From: Spisula solida
Taxonomy: Eukaryota > Mollusca > Bivalvia > Venerida > Mactridae
DNA length: 64,000 nt
Assembly: GCA_947247005.1 (NCBI GenBank)
Contig: OX365955.1
Location: forward strand, 14,613,322-14,677,321
Direction of reading: 5' to 3'
Shown: piece by piece, positions 22,997 to 33,956 of the stretch
How the letters are laid out: each line of letters begins with the position of its first letter
How positions within the stretch are numbered: the first letter of the stretch is position 1
Notes under the pieces: model-generated
The model's database searches: none
What the model was told of the DNA's origin: nothing
The model's input: only the letters and a program-made list of their open reading frames with translations
Program-made: the position numbers and the translations under genes

Positions 22997-23339
22997 ATGC
23001 CCCCGTATCGAGAGATCGGAAGGCATATAGTGATTCACCTGTCTGTCTGTCTGTGCGTCCGTCAGTCTGGTTAACCCAAATTGACCGTTTCTTCTAGCAT
23101 TATTATGGCTTGCTACAAAACTTTCATACTTGCATGGATGTTGTATATGAACACTCTCCACAAGCCTGTTTCACCTAACCCCATTTTGACCTTCACCTTG
23201 ACCTAATTTTGCCTCTTACATTATCAAAGCCATGTAACACTATCCAACATTTTAACAGACTTATGGCCCCTGATTGACTTAGCTTTTTATGGACAAGGCT
23301 TCCATGGGAGCATAAGCATTTATTGAACGCAGTCTTGTT
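22997..23339 (+). mobile_element. family A hairpin element, copy A2 (long form)
   Basis: Same ends and blocks as the other A copies, but with about 60 extra bases between GACCTAATTTTG and TTTATGGACAAGG that the other three copies lack. They may share a deletion, or A2 may belong to an older subfamily. The 3' stem reads GCATT/AACGC (one mismatch), then AGTCTTGTT. It is inserted in a T-tract of the degenerate array. Confidence 0.88.
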
Positions 23340-23520
23340 AGCCCTTCGATACTAGATAGTGGCCCTTTTTAATAAGGAAATGTTGCCCTTGAAGACTTCC
23401 AGCTACTAGTGATATCTTGTTGGTTCTTTTTGATCCCTTGTTAGCCCTTTGAGACTAGATATCGGTATGTAATCACAGGCCTTGATTTGGCCTTTGAGAC
23501 TTTACTGTGGAAGGTGATTG

Positions 23521-24390
23521 GTCCTTATAATAATGATGTCATCAATTACTGTTCAGTTTTGGTTGAAATACACTAATAAAATGTTTTTCTTTTTGTAACC
23601 TAGCTGAAACATTTCCAGAAAATAATTTATAAAAAGAAAAATTGAAAATTTATGTTCTGTTTTACCCAAATTGTCAATATGGCCACTAACGGGCATTTGT
23701 CTCACTGAAGTGTCTCGTATCTGTTGCCTATGTACTGTTACTCTGTGTCTTAGTTTATCACCAGTTTGACCAATGTAATACTGGTTATATATATATATAT
23801 ATATATATAGATCCTCATTATGAAGTGCATCCTTGACAATGTTATGAAATATTACGATCTGATCAAGTTATTAACGACTGCAGTCTAAAATATGAATACC
23901 TTGAATTGCTTTTTTGTATCGTTAATGTCACACAATGGAATAGAAAGCAGTAAGATTTTCAGTATGAAATCACTGTACATCGGGTATTATTTGCAATGGT
24001 TTTTTTTGCTATTATTCTCAAAATTTAGTTCCTCCTGAATTCATAAATCCAGGTAAATAAACTTTCATGTCAAAAAAATACTATCATAGAACCTGTGGTT
24101 GCAAATTCATTAAATCCTCTAAAACAAGTCTTGTTACCAAGAATCGCTGAATAAAGATCACATGAATATCAAGTGATTTACAATTTATATGGCTGATATT
24201 CTATTGTGAATATATAACGATTTCACGCCTTCCTATTTTTTCCTTCTGCATTGATTCGATTTAAATAAAATGTTTGGAGAAGTCAAGTTAATTATTAAAG
24301 CGATCATGTATAAGATAGACCGCTTGAAGAAAATTGCCCGATCCAATCAGTTACTAAGGGTTATTACCTCAATGTACAGTGTCTATAATT
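23521..24390. other. no gene recognised; (TA)n at 23790-23809
   Basis: Unassigned except for a short TA dinucleotide run. Confidence 0.5.
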
Positions 24391-24422
24391 ATGTGTGTGT
24401 GTGTGTGTGGGGGGGGGGGGGG
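24391..24422. repeat. (TG)n followed by poly(G)
   Basis: A TG dinucleotide run passes into about 13 consecutive G residues. Confidence 0.95.
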
Positions 24423-24726
24423 TAGATTAAAACTTTCCTTCTTGTGATATTGAGGAACATGCATTCTTGTAAATTTGTGGGTGGTGTAATGTTTTTATCT
24501 CATTTACTTGAACGTTTTTTGTGTATGAGCATTATTAAAGTAATACTGGTAGCAGATTTTTTTGAAAGTATATAATTTCTGTAAAGAACTGATTATATTT
24601 TCCAGGGAGGGTTTTTGGCCTAATATGTTGTCTGTCCATGCCTCTGTCTGTCTTCTGGAATATCTAAGAAACTATGTAATAATAGAACAGCCAAGCAAAA
24701 ATGATCTGTCTGTTTTTCAAGTTATC

Positions 24727-25133
24727 AGAGCTGTCATCAAGACACAACTCTTGTTGTAACATCCTCTAGAGCTGTCATTGAGACACAACTTTTGTTGTAA
24801 CATCCTCTAGAGCTGTCATTGAGACACAACTTTTGTTGTAACATCCTCTAGAGCTGTCATTGAGACACAACTCTTGTTGTAACATCCTCTAGAGCTGACG
24901 TTTAGACACAACTCCTGTTGTAACATCCTCTAGAGCTGTCGTTTTAACATGGATTTGTTGTAACATCCTCTAGAGCTGTCATTTAGACACAACTGTTGTA
25001 ACATCCTCTAGAGCTGTCGTTGTAACATGGGTTTTGTTGTAACATCCTCTAGAGCTGTCGTTGTATCATGGGTTTTGTTGTAACATCCTCTAGAGCTGTC
25101 GTTGTATCATGGGTTTTGTTGTAACATCCTCTA
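24727..25133. repeat. 41-bp minisatellite
   Basis: About ten copies containing AGAGCTGTCATTGAGACACA and TTTTGTTGTAACATCCTCT. Later copies replace GAGACACAAC with a GTAACATGGG or GTATCATGGG variant, so two subtypes occupy opposite halves of the array. Confidence 0.95.
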
Positions 25134-25284
25134 TCGTTGACATATTAACAGAGTGAGGCTTAGCATTCTAGGTATTACCTAGATTACAACACTAGGGTCT
25201 TCTACATTCCCTGCCGAGCAAAAAAATTCTGAGCATAGCCTTTATTTGCCAGTCAGCTTTCTGCTGAAATATGGCAGGCATATG

Positions 25285-25358
25285 AGTGCCTCCACCCGTG
25301 TTTGAACCCAGGTTGCCAGATTAGACTGCAAGCGCACCAGCCATTGAGCTATGGAAAT
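25285..25358 (-). mobile_element. tRNA-derived SINE head (SINE-4)
   Basis: On the minus strand TAGCTCAATGGCTGGTGCGC (A-box region, plus coordinates 25332-25351) is followed by GGGTTCAAACAC (B box, 25298-25309). The spacing is tRNA-like. The acceptor arms do not pair convincingly, so a functional tRNA is unlikely. The flank at 25180-25284 may be its body. Confidence 0.65.
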
Positions 25359-25365
25359 ACATCTA

Positions 25366-25757
25366 GAACAACTAGAATATTGAATGTTTAATTGCTTAAG
25401 TTAAAGTCAATTTTATAAAAAACAAAACAAGCAATTACTATAATTTGCAAGTTATTTGATATGAAATCTTTCAATTGAATTTATATTGATTAATTTTGGA
25501 CCAAAATCTGTGACAAGAGTAGCTTTAAAGTCGTCAATATTTAAAAGCGGGAAGAGAACAGTTGTGAAGCGTTTTGTTACACCCCACTGAGTATCAATAA
25601 TGGCTCTCTCTAAATGTTTTAATAAAGTTTAGAATTAGAACTGAAGTAGTCGTTCACGATATGTTTCATTGTAAAATATATTTGCTTATTAAACACTGGT
25701 AGAATCACATAGCATGCACATCATGGGCATAAAAATATGGATAACCCCTGATACTGG
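25366..25757. other. no feature recognised
   Basis: Unassigned AT-rich sequence. Confidence 0.5.
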
Positions 25758-25832
25758 TGATGTTTGGATGTTCAGAGGGGGTAAGGGATGTTCGGAGGGG
25801 GGAGGGGGATGGTTAACGGATGTTCTGAGAGA
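25758..25832. repeat. short GGATGTTC repeat
   Basis: Three degenerate units of GGATGTTCAGAGGGGG type, about 24-33 bp apart. Confidence 0.7.
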
Positions 25833-25925
25833 GAGTGGGGAGGTAACTGAAATGAGGTCAGAGGTCAATGTTGAGTAGATGTTTACTGTACTGATAGCAG
25901 GGAATCGGATGATGGTATAACAAAT

Positions 25926-26127
25926 GTAAACATAGCGGGTAAAACATAGCAGATAAAACATAGTGTGTAAAACATAGTGTGTAAAACATAAAAGGTAAAA
26001 CACAGCGGGTTAAACACAGGGGGTGAAACACAGGGGGTGAAACAGAGGGGGTGAAACACAGGAGGTGGAGGGCAAAAACAAAGAGGGTAAAACATAGCGA
26101 GTAAAACATAGAGGGTAAAACATACTG
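25926..26127. repeat. 15-bp minisatellite
   Basis: About 13 copies of GGGTAAAACATAGCG and variants (AACACAGG, AACATAGTGT). Minus-strand open frames full of CFT, YV and LCF residues are repeat products. Confidence 0.92.
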
Positions 26128-26394
26128 AGATTATCTGATGCTCTTTGTGTTATCTAAAACGCTTCTACAATTATTTTGTATACACTATCAGATACCCCCA
26201 GTGTCTACCTGGGTTTAAATTCACCTAACTGTTCAGATTTCTTGTCGGTATTATTTATATATAGGTGTATATGACTAACAGTTTGTTAAATGTCTTAGCA
26301 ATGTAATTTACCACTACATTCTGTTGTGTTGAGATGGGGCGACTAACTGATGTCCTCTTTGTTAATGTAATGTACATATCGTTGGCTTAGAATT

Positions 26395-26614
26395 AGAAGG
26401 TCGTAAGTACAAAATCAATATTTTGAGAAAACAAGAAAAATTGTCTGAAACTACTCTTTACGTTATAATTGAAAAACAAGCTTTTTAAACTTAGTTTGGT
26501 CAACATGACCGCTTCTGATTTTCATGAAAAAGGTTCATCAGAAGTGCATCATGAGATGCAGATTTCAAATATGCATGAGTCTTATAAGGTCATAAGTAGT
26601 ACTTACGACCTTCT
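26395..26614. mobile_element. 220-bp MITE with perfect 16-bp TIRs
   Basis: AGAAGGTCGTAAGTAC at 26395-26410 is perfectly mirrored by GTACTTACGACCTTCT at 26599-26614. The interior is AT-rich and non-coding. TA-rich flanks do not settle the target duplication, so the superfamily is uncertain. It is the only copy in the window. Confidence 0.8.
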
Positions 26615-27368
26615 TATTTTATTCGCCAGCTATATGATTTGATACTTGTATATAAAAGTTAAGTTTCTTCGTTTCTGAATGTCAAGGTCGTATGTGGTTA
26701 TGGTCAAGGTTAGGTTTTCATAGAAAACACAGTCTAGACATTGTAATAACCAGAACAAAAAAAGCTGCTTCCACAAAATTGAAGGATTCAAAAAATCTCC
26801 TAAAACAATATGTTTAGTGGACCTGGCAATAACAATTGCTATCTAGCAGTAAATCATCTTAACTATTCTGCTTTACTTTTATGGGAGTTAAATCGGTCTC
26901 AAATATAAAAGTAGTTTAAACATTGTGTTAATTCTGTTGTGTAGTCATTTTTGATTTTAACAGAGTTTGTATAAGGACTTAATGTATTTAATGTATACTG
27001 TAAATCGTTTCATATTTGTGTTTCATATTTGTGTAACAAGACTGAATTTTCGCAGATTGATGAGTCAGCCATTGAAGGTTCGAAGATACTGGTCTTTATG
27101 TTACAATAGTATATTTACTAAGCAATTAGATTCATCAATTCTTGAGTAACTAAATTGCAAATAAAAAAAGTGAAAATACAATTATTTCAAATCATACCGG
27201 ACATACAGTAGTTATAAATAAGCTGCTGTATTATGCTGGCCATGTTAGTCATATAAGAAGTTATTTCTTTGTTGTGTTTTACATATTTTGTCTCATTACA
27301 TTCTTACAGTTTATTAAAACCACAAGTATCAACACTCTCTTCCCTTATATTCAATACTTACCTTCATA
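26615..27368. other. no feature recognised
   Basis: Unassigned. Near 26685 there are GTCAAGGTCG and GTCAAGGTTAGG motifs but no clear element. Confidence 0.45.
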
Positions 27369-27785
27369 AGTTTGTGATGATTTATAGGTCTGTGGCCTAA
27401 AGTAGCATGTGGTGATTTATAGGTCTGTGACCTAAAGTCTATGATGATTAATAGGTCTTTATAGGTCTGTGACCTAAAGTATATATGATAATTTATAGGT
27501 ATGTGACCTAAAGTATATGTGATAATTTATAGGTCTGTGACCAAAAGTATATGTGATGGTTTATAGGCCTGTGACCTAAAGTCTATGTGATGATTTATAG
27601 GTCTATGACCTAAAGTATATGTGATGATTTATAGGTCTGTGACCTAAAGTCTATGTGATGATTTGTTGGTACTTGACCTAAAGTCTATGTGATGATTTGT
27701 TGGTACTTGACCTAAAGTCTATGTGATGATTTGTTGGTACTTGACCTAAAGTCTATGTGATGATTTATAGGTCTGTGACTTGAAG
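27369..27785. repeat. 34-bp minisatellite
   Basis: About 12 copies containing TATGTGATGATTTATAGGTC and TGTGACCTAAAGTC. Three adjacent copies carry a TTGTTGGTACTTGACC variant, which shows local homogenisation. Confidence 0.95.
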
Positions 27786-27945
27786 GTTTATAACTGGATT
27801 GTCTACCATTGTTACTAACTATTGAAAAATAATTGGTGATGGATGTGTGATTTGGGGTGTGAATTAGGATATCTTTAATTGATCTGTTTGGGGGGCATGC
27901 TGGCGTTGCAATTCTGTATTATTCTAGAGCATGGGGTATAATACC

Positions 27946-28100
27946 CAGGCCTAGACACTAACTATTTTGGCCACTGGTCCGACAGGGCAAAAGCGCCCAA
28001 TTTGCAAATAGGACAGTTACTGGTCCTCCAGAATTTTCACTGGTCCTTCTGGATTTTCACTGGTCTCGGACCAGCAGACCAGTGTTAGTGTCGAGCCCTG
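27946..28100. mobile_element. hAT-like MITE (CAGGCCTAGACAC), copy 2
   Basis: A 155-bp element with ends CAGGCCTAGACACTAAC and GTTAGTGTCGAGCCCTG, better preserved than copy 1 at 11430. Flanking TATAATAC and TATAACTG share their first five bases and could be a decayed 8-bp target duplication. Non-coding. Confidence 0.82.
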
Positions 28101-28305
28101 GTATAACTGTAATATTATATATCAAGCAGCTTCAGAAATGTAGCTAGATATTGTATTTATGTGAAAATCTGTAAGATGCAACAGTTTCAACTTCAGTGTG
28201 GTTTGTTGCATTGTTAACATGGAGGAGTATATCACTTTGTGGTTACAGTATTTGAGGATAAACCCTCTCTGTACTAGGATCTAGATGGATACATGACCAC
28301 AGTTT

Positions 28306-28835
28306 ATATTATTCTGTGGTCATGATAATGTATTGTGGCTGGGGTGTAGCTTGTTCTAGGTTTTGATAATGTATTGTGGCAGGGGTGTAGCTTGTACTAG
28401 GCTTTGATAATGTATGGTGACAGCGGTGTAGCTTGTCCTACGTTTTGATAATGTATAGTGGCAGGGGCGTAGCTTGTTCTAGGTTTTGATAATGTATGGT
28501 GGCAGGGGCGTAGCTTGTCCTAGGTTTTGATAATGTATAGTGGCAGGGGCGTAGCTTGTTCTAGGTTTTGATAATGTATGGTGGCAGGGGCGTAGCTTGT
28601 CCTAGGTTTTGATAATGTATGGTGGCAGGGGCGTAGCTTGTCCTAGGTTTTGATAATGTATGTTGGCAGGGGCTTAGCTTGTCCTAAGTTTTGATAATGT
28701 ATGTGGCAGGGGCATAGCTTGTCCTAGGCTTTAATAATGTTTGTTGGCAGGGGCATAGCTTGTCCTAAGTTTTGATAATGTATAGTGGCAGGGGCATAGC
28801 TTGTTTTAGGTTTTGATAATGGCATGGCGTAGCTT
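28306..28835. repeat. 41-bp minisatellite
   Basis: About 13 copies containing GATAATGTATGGTGGCAGGG, GCGTAGCTTGTCCTAGG and TTTT. Variants GGTGTAG, GGCTTAG and GGCATAG cluster from left to right. The unit length equals that of the unrelated array at 24727. Confidence 0.96.
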
Positions 28836-29055
28836 GGTAAATGTAGGATGTTCGGGCGATATGCAGATGTTAAAGATGTTGTCTCTCATTATGTAAAGGT
28901 AATGATGTACACATTTTTCCAAATAATAGCAAATATTCGGAATCCAATTTGTGATTCAGATATTCAGAACAAAATACGAATATCCAGTCTCAGTCTCAGT
29001 CTGTCAGTTAGGTTTGTTGCCACAAGTTACTTACTAGTGTCAATTGCTACTTTTT

Positions 29056-29337
29056 ATGCCCCCTTCATGGCCCCCCCCCCATCCTAGATGAAGGGGTATA
29101 TTGCTTGGTCTGTAGGTCCATTGGTAGGTGAGTTGGTCGGTAGACCTAATGGTTTCCGTTCAATAACTCAAGAACGCTTAGCCCTAGGATCTTGAAACTC
29201 TACATGCAGGTTGGCCAGCAAGGGTAGATGAGTTCAGTAGTCAAAGGACAAGGTCACTGTGACCTGACAGACAGCATCAGGAAATTCTGATTCGTTAAGA
29301 ATATGATGGCTTGAAACACATGTTTGACTGCAGTCTT
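29056..29337 (+). mobile_element. family B hairpin element, copy B1
   Basis: It follows CTTTTT and begins ATGCCCC with a nine-base stem CCCCTTCAT/ATGAAGGGG around a C-run. GTATATTGCTTGGTCTGT, GTTGGTCGGTAGACC, AATAACTCAAGAACGC and CTTGAAACTCTACATG follow, then AGGTCACTGTGACCT. The 3' end (GCAGTCTTACC) is decayed. Non-coding. Confidence 0.8.
29251..29265. promoter_or_regulatory. consensus-type estrogen-receptor/IR3 motif inside a repeat
   Basis: AGGTCACTGTGACCT is a perfect inverted repeat of AGGTCA with a 3-base spacer, the classical estrogen response element form. It lies inside element B1. The sequence match is exact; function is not implied. Confidence 0.5.
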
Positions 29338-30369
29338 ACCACAAACGTACCACTAACTGCAATATATGACTGCACCATTCAGCATGTACTGACTTAACTA
29401 CGTGAATGTAACCAGTGAAGGTGTGAACGTTAACTGTAGATAATTGACTGTTATACTATGATATACTATGTTACACTATGTTACACTGCATTCCACACAT
29501 CATTAAATTAACTATAACTCATACTATGCATTAAACATGTAGACAAGTTTTAAAATTTATGTGATTTTACATTTAGCTACATCACAATACGCTCAAACCT
29601 GTACCTTAGCGAGTTGCTGCCTTGCTGAACCAACACCAGGGCAACTTTGGGTGTATGATGGCCCTCTAAAGCCCTGAATTTCGAGGGGGGGGGGCATTGT
29701 CTGTATTTTGGGAACTTAGGGGACTGATGTTTGTTGAGGTTGTTTTGGCTCTGACTAGTACTTAAAGAAAATGCTATTGAAGATAAAAATTGGTCCTGAT
29801 TTACCTCCCTTTGCTCAATTAACCAAATAAGTGATTTAAAAGTTCTATATTTCCTGATGAGTGACAATGACTTGATGGTAAATAATCTGTGTTCCTGAGG
29901 ATAGATCGAAATGTTTTTCTCCTGTCAGTTTTACTCGTTCGCTTCTGGTGTTTTATTGAGCAAAAGTCTATATAAAGAACATAGTTAGTTTTTTGTGCCA
30001 TGTATTGGTAAAACACGTCCGAGTGTGACAAGCTTTTGTGTGGATATCGGCAAATTGCTGTTGAAGGCCAGAGTAAAATAGAACCTGGTTTGTTCAAGTA
30101 AGAAATGATTAATTTTATACCCAGAAACTGGACATTTTCTTCTATTTATGTACCAACTGTTTAAACAAATTGTGAAACTGTCTTATCAGTGAGTATATGC
30201 GCTTGTTTTTGAAGATGCACTTTCGGTTATTTACAGTAAAACCTTAATATTCAGACCAGTGGCTTGCGACCCTTGTGTCTCGTGTTTGAGTTAGTCTTAA
30301 TATTGAGGTTAAATAAACAGCATAAGATTTAAGATGTAGTTGCTGGTTCTTTGTAGAAGGATAAGTTAT
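29338..30369. other. unassigned; 10-bp repeat at 29452-29490
   Basis: Four copies of a TATACTATG/TTACACTATG unit at 29452-29490, otherwise nothing recognised. Short minus-strand open frames at 29577 and 29819 have no known motif. Confidence 0.5.
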
Positions 30370-30446
30370 AGTTCTCAGGTTAGGTATCAGGTTAGGTATC
30401 ATACAATCCAGGAAAACTAGTTAAGTGATTGTGCCGTGTTAACTGA
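30370..30446 (+). mobile_element. SINE-2 3' fragment
   Basis: GGTTAGGTATCATACAATCC, then AGGAAAACTAG and GTGCCGTGTTAA, match the tail of the SINE-2 copy at 32285 (GATACAGTCCTGGAGAACTG, CTGTGTTAAACC). Confidence 0.5.
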
Positions 30447-30480
30447 CAGCGTTTAACCCGAATTTACTACCAAACAGTAC

Positions 30481-30675
30481 TCAGGGTTTCCACTAGCTTC
30501 TGTATCTGAAGGGTCATTTGGTTACTTTTGACTAAATTTTACCATTTATAGGCAAAATGCCCATGATTTTAGAGAAAATGACACTTCAAACCAAAATCTT
30601 GAGGGTCAAAATGTGGCTTTTTGGAAAATTCAAGGGTCAAAACCCCTACTCCCGAGTCAAATGGAACCCCTGAAT
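30481..30675. mobile_element. TCAGGGTTTCCA-ended TIR element, copy 1
   Basis: TCAGGGTTTCCA at the left is mirrored by TGGAACCCCTGAA at the right. Flanks CAGTACTC and GAATACTC agree at six of eight bases and may be an old 8-bp target duplication. The interior carries AGGCAAAATGCCC and CCAAAATCTTGAGGGTCAAA. Fits a hAT-type MITE. Non-coding. Confidence 0.65.
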
Positions 30676-31121
30676 ACTCCAAAAGCAGTTGATGAAGCTT
30701 TGTTATAATTTCAAATGCACATACTGTTACACATGCAGTCAATATTCATCACAGGATAAAATAGGCAAAGTTTTTGTCGAAAATGAGCAATGATAAAAAA
30801 TGATTGAAATCTTGCGTCTTCTAGCATTATACTCCTGCTTGAAGTCAAGATCCCTGAAGACGCGTGTATGAGAATTACAGCAACAATTTTTTTCATGGAT
30901 TATTGAATTAAATCTTAATATGGTAGGGTAGGGAGTTCCTAGAATTAGAGAATCTCAAGACAGGAACATTAAGATGTTTGACAATCATAGAATGAAGCAT
31001 TTATACTGCAACTGTTTGTTATAACATTCTATATTATGGGGCTGTTACCGTTAGTTACATAATGTTGAGGAATAATTTGGGCATATGTTGTCTTAATTGT
31101 TGTATTATGTATATAACTTCT

Positions 31122-31288
31122 GAATGGTCATTTTGATACTTTCGACTAAATTGTACCATTTTATAGGCAAAATACCCACGATTTTAAGAGAAAATGACCC
31201 TTCAAACCAAAATCTTGAGGGTCAAAATGTGGTTTTTCGGAAATTTCAAGGTCAAAAACTCTACTCCCGAGTCAAATGGAACCCCTGT
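31122..31288. mobile_element. TCAGGGTTTCCA-family element, copy 2 (left end lost)
   Basis: About 90% identical by eye to copy 1 from GACTAAATT onward and ending GGAACCCCTG, in the same orientation 619-640 bp downstream. The left terminus is not recognisable. Confidence 0.65.
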
Positions 31289-31369
31289 TGTTGCATAAAA
31301 TATATTTCTTTCGTATTGGTCCTTTAGATGTGTATTTGAAGTACATCTTGTACATATTTATAGTAGCCG

Positions 31370-31540
31370 CAGCTGTTGTTCAGTGGTTATAATTAGCTGG
31401 ATTTGAAATACAGATATCTAGGTTTGATTCTCCGTCGCGGCAGGTTATACCCGAAAAATTTGTGGAGAAATTGCTGTTTCCTTGTGGAAGAGTATTGAGT
31501 TAGTTCTGACTAGGATACAGTCCAAGAAAAGTGGTTAGCG
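31370..31540 (+). mobile_element. SINE-2 with tRNA-like head
   Basis: The head has GTTGTTCAGTGGTTATAATT (A-box region) and GGTTTGATTCTCCGTC (B-box region), then GGCAGGTTATACCCG, GTGGAGAAATTGCTG, TTGTGGAAGAG and GATACAGTCC. The same order of blocks occurs at 32285. No target duplication could be fixed. Confidence 0.7.
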
Positions 31541-32010
31541 AATCTGCTGCGGTATAATTATATAACAGAAAAATTGTATAGGCAAGATTATATGGTAATG
31601 GAGTTAAAATTGAAAAATGAATGATAAGATGGTCAATGAGGTTCTTGTGGTTGAGTAATGCTGTAGAGTATAGTAAAGAATGTGTATATTGTTGAACAGC
31701 CCTCAGATTTTGGAAATTCACTTCTGTCCATTTATAACACCCCTTCAGAATATTTTCTGTAGTTGTTATAGATTATATATTGCTACTCTATTGAGAATGT
31801 TTTAATTGTTGAACGGCACTCATGTTGTGTTAAATTCAAACCTTACTGAACATCCCTTTCAGACTATTTTCTCAACATTATATAAATGCAAACATTGCGA
31901 TAGATTAAGGTGTAATTGAAAGCTTTTCTACGAACTATCTATATCACCTACCTGTACTATATATTGTGTTTGTATATTTTGTCTGCAAACTTGTGTTTTT
32001 CTACTTGCAG
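31541..32010. other. no feature recognised
   Basis: Unassigned AT-rich sequence directly upstream of the candidate exon. Confidence 0.5.
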
Positions 32011-32115
32011 GAATCTTATAGCGCTAGATAATGAAGCAGTTAAGAGTTGGTACAAGATAAGCTGTTATGAAGATCACAGCAATCTCTGCACTCATCTGTC
32101 ACGATCTTGTTAAAG
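32011..32115 (+). other. candidate exon (splice signals; one open frame)
   Basis: A pyrimidine-rich acceptor ending TTTTTCTACTTGCAG at 32010 and a donor AAAG|GTAAAT at 32115/32116 bound 105 bp. One frame is open from the acceptor to a TAA five bases before the end and encodes about 33 residues including NEAVKSWYKISCYEDHSNLC. It is unique in the window and not in a recognised repeat. If real it would be a terminal coding or UTR exon on the same strand as 6819-7024. I do not recognise the peptide. Confidence 0.25.
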
Positions 32116-32284
32116 GTAAATATCAACCTACTAGGATGTTTGCACATGCTGCTGTGGTTATAGACCTGTTTGTAAGTGAAACTAAAATATATCCTAGGGA
32201 CTAAGAGGTCATATTTAACTGACCCTGACCTCTCAGGGCAAGGTCAGAATCTGACCTTTTCGGACCTTAGGTCGAGGTAATAAA

Positions 32285-32525
32285 CTGGCGGCTGCAGTCG
32301 TAGTTCAGTGTTCAAGTATGCTGGATTTGTAACCTGGTGATCCAGGTCATGTCATACCCATCCTTGGAAATTTGACAATAATGTAAAATAATTTTCTTCC
32401 ACATGTGGAGAAGTTGCTGGTTCCTTGTGGAAGGGTAAGTTAGTATTGGTTTAGGTTATGATACAGTCCTGGAGAACTGGTTTTAAAGGTGAATTCGCAT
32501 AACTGTGTTAAACCTAAACAAACCA
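32285..32525 (+). mobile_element. SINE-2, longer copy
   Basis: The head GGCTGCAGTCGTAGTTCAGT and decayed B box (GGTGATCCAGG) are followed by CCACATGTGGAGAAGTTGC, GGTTCCTTGTGGAAG, GTTATGATACAGTCC and a CTGTGTTAAACC tail. It lies 750 bp from another copy and shares its order of blocks. Confidence 0.7.
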
Positions 32526-33291
32526 AACAAAATTCAGGGTTCCTACAATTCCGGAATAATCCGGGAATCTTGATTTGCTGCATTAGAAAGAATAATCTTT
32601 TTCCTGCACTAAATAAAAGTTATTTTGATGACTAGTTAAGGTGTAGGGATGTGGGTTAATGGCATCTGAAACAGACTTCGACTTGTTTTCAGGATTGGGC
32701 ATTATGCCTCAGTAGGAACTCGTGAAACATATAACATGAATAAATTTGCTGAGTTAAGATATTTTCAATTTTAGGCTCAAACAAATGGCTGCTATGTATA
32801 ATCAAAGACCCTAAATTCTAAAAAAATGAATTCTCTAAAAAGAGCAAGTTTCCAATAATTTGTAGAACTGACTCTTTGAATTTGAATTAAATGTAAGTTT
32901 GCCGTAAGTGCTTTGATAAAACAGCATGCTGGTGTTTAGGGGTTTATGGAGTCGAGCCCCAGTTTGGGTCGCACTTCCCCCTTGATTTATTTCAGTTCAA
33001 TACATGGACTGTTAAGAGTTGATATGTTAGTGTGTCAGTTGATTATATCACATACAGATTGTATACATTCTCTGTGTATATCTGAATGTATCTCCACAGT
33101 GCATGCTATACTCAACTGTCAACTTGTCAACATTTCAACATATTTATATACATGAAACCATGTTATATAACTTTAACATCAAAACCCATACAGTAACTGA
33201 TGTATATCTTCTTATAAACTTACAGTGAAACTCCGAGGTTTATGGTTTTAGTACTTTCAGTGAAACTTAGTACCTATTTAGTTATGCCTGC
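32526..33291. other. no feature recognised
   Basis: TTCAGGGTTCCTACAATTCC at 32533 resembles a hAT-like MITE end but has no partner. Nothing else was recognised. Confidence 0.4.
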
Positions 33292-33700
33292 TCCCCCATC
33301 GTTGATGAGGGGTATATTGCTTTGTACATGTATGCGGGTCAGTCTGTTGGTTGGTCTGTGTTTCTGCTGGTAGACCAAACAGTTTCCAATCAATAGCTCA
33401 GCCACACTTGATCCCAGACTGGAGTAGATGACCCCAATTGATTTTTAGGTCAGTAGGTCAAAGGTCAAGGTTGCCGTTAGCCATGGCCTTCAACATGAAT
33501 AATTAGGCCTGAAATAACATTGCAACAGTTGGTTCTAGGCAAGAGTGATAACCCCTATTGACTTTGACATGAATCAATAGACCAAAATTTAATGAACTCA
33601 AATCAATAACTAGGCAATGCAATGCTTGGCTCTAGGCAAGAGTAGATCATTTTGAGGTCAGTAGAGTGAATGTTAAACTGCAATGGGGACATACATGTTT
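33292..33700 (+). mobile_element. family B hairpin element, copy B2
   Basis: Its 5' hairpin is CCCCCATC-GTT-GATGAGGGG, followed by GTATATTGCTTTGTACATG, TGGTAGACCAAACAGTTTCC and CAATAGCTCAG. A triple half-site array lies at 33447-33467. The 3' part repeats CTAGGCAAGAGT blocks and lacks a clean TCTTGTT end. Confidence 0.7.
33447..33467 (+). promoter_or_regulatory. three AGGTCA half-sites (DR2 + DR1)
   Basis: AGGTCA-GT-AGGTCA-A-AGGTCA: three perfect half-sites spaced 2 and 1 bases. The DR1 part is the classical form for RXR/HNF4-type dimers. Versions with one or two changes lie in copies B3 and B4. Confidence 0.5.
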
Positions 33701-33956
33701 TAACTAACTTTATTAATAGCCATGTGTATTCCTTTATGAAACCTAGTGTGTTTAAACCTTTAATTAATTAATCAATTACGAATAAATTATTTCAACTTCA
33801 GTTTATCTAAACCAGAGTCTTTGCACCTTTTTCAGGGATCGCTCCGATCCAAGGTTTTGAATCTTGCCGAAAACTGGATTCCAACCATGTTCCGTTGGCT
33901 CATGCTGGACTCCTCAACGTCTATACCAGTCGGGTCTTAGTATAAGTTTACTTAAG

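Larger units (their letters stand above)
22301..23520. repeat. degenerate ~45-bp array holding two insertions
   Basis: Old units sharing GATCCCTTGTTGGCCCTT, TGAGGCTAGATATTGG and TACACTGTG occur at 22301-22333, 22761-22990 and 23340-23520. The gaps are a foldback element and a family A element. The units are strongly diverged, so the array predates both insertions. Confidence 0.75.

Noticed and set aside
30361..30405. Telomere-like GGTTAGGTATCAGGTTAGG
   Set aside because: Only two imperfect copies, explained by a short duplication at a SINE-2 fragment; no TTAGGG run.
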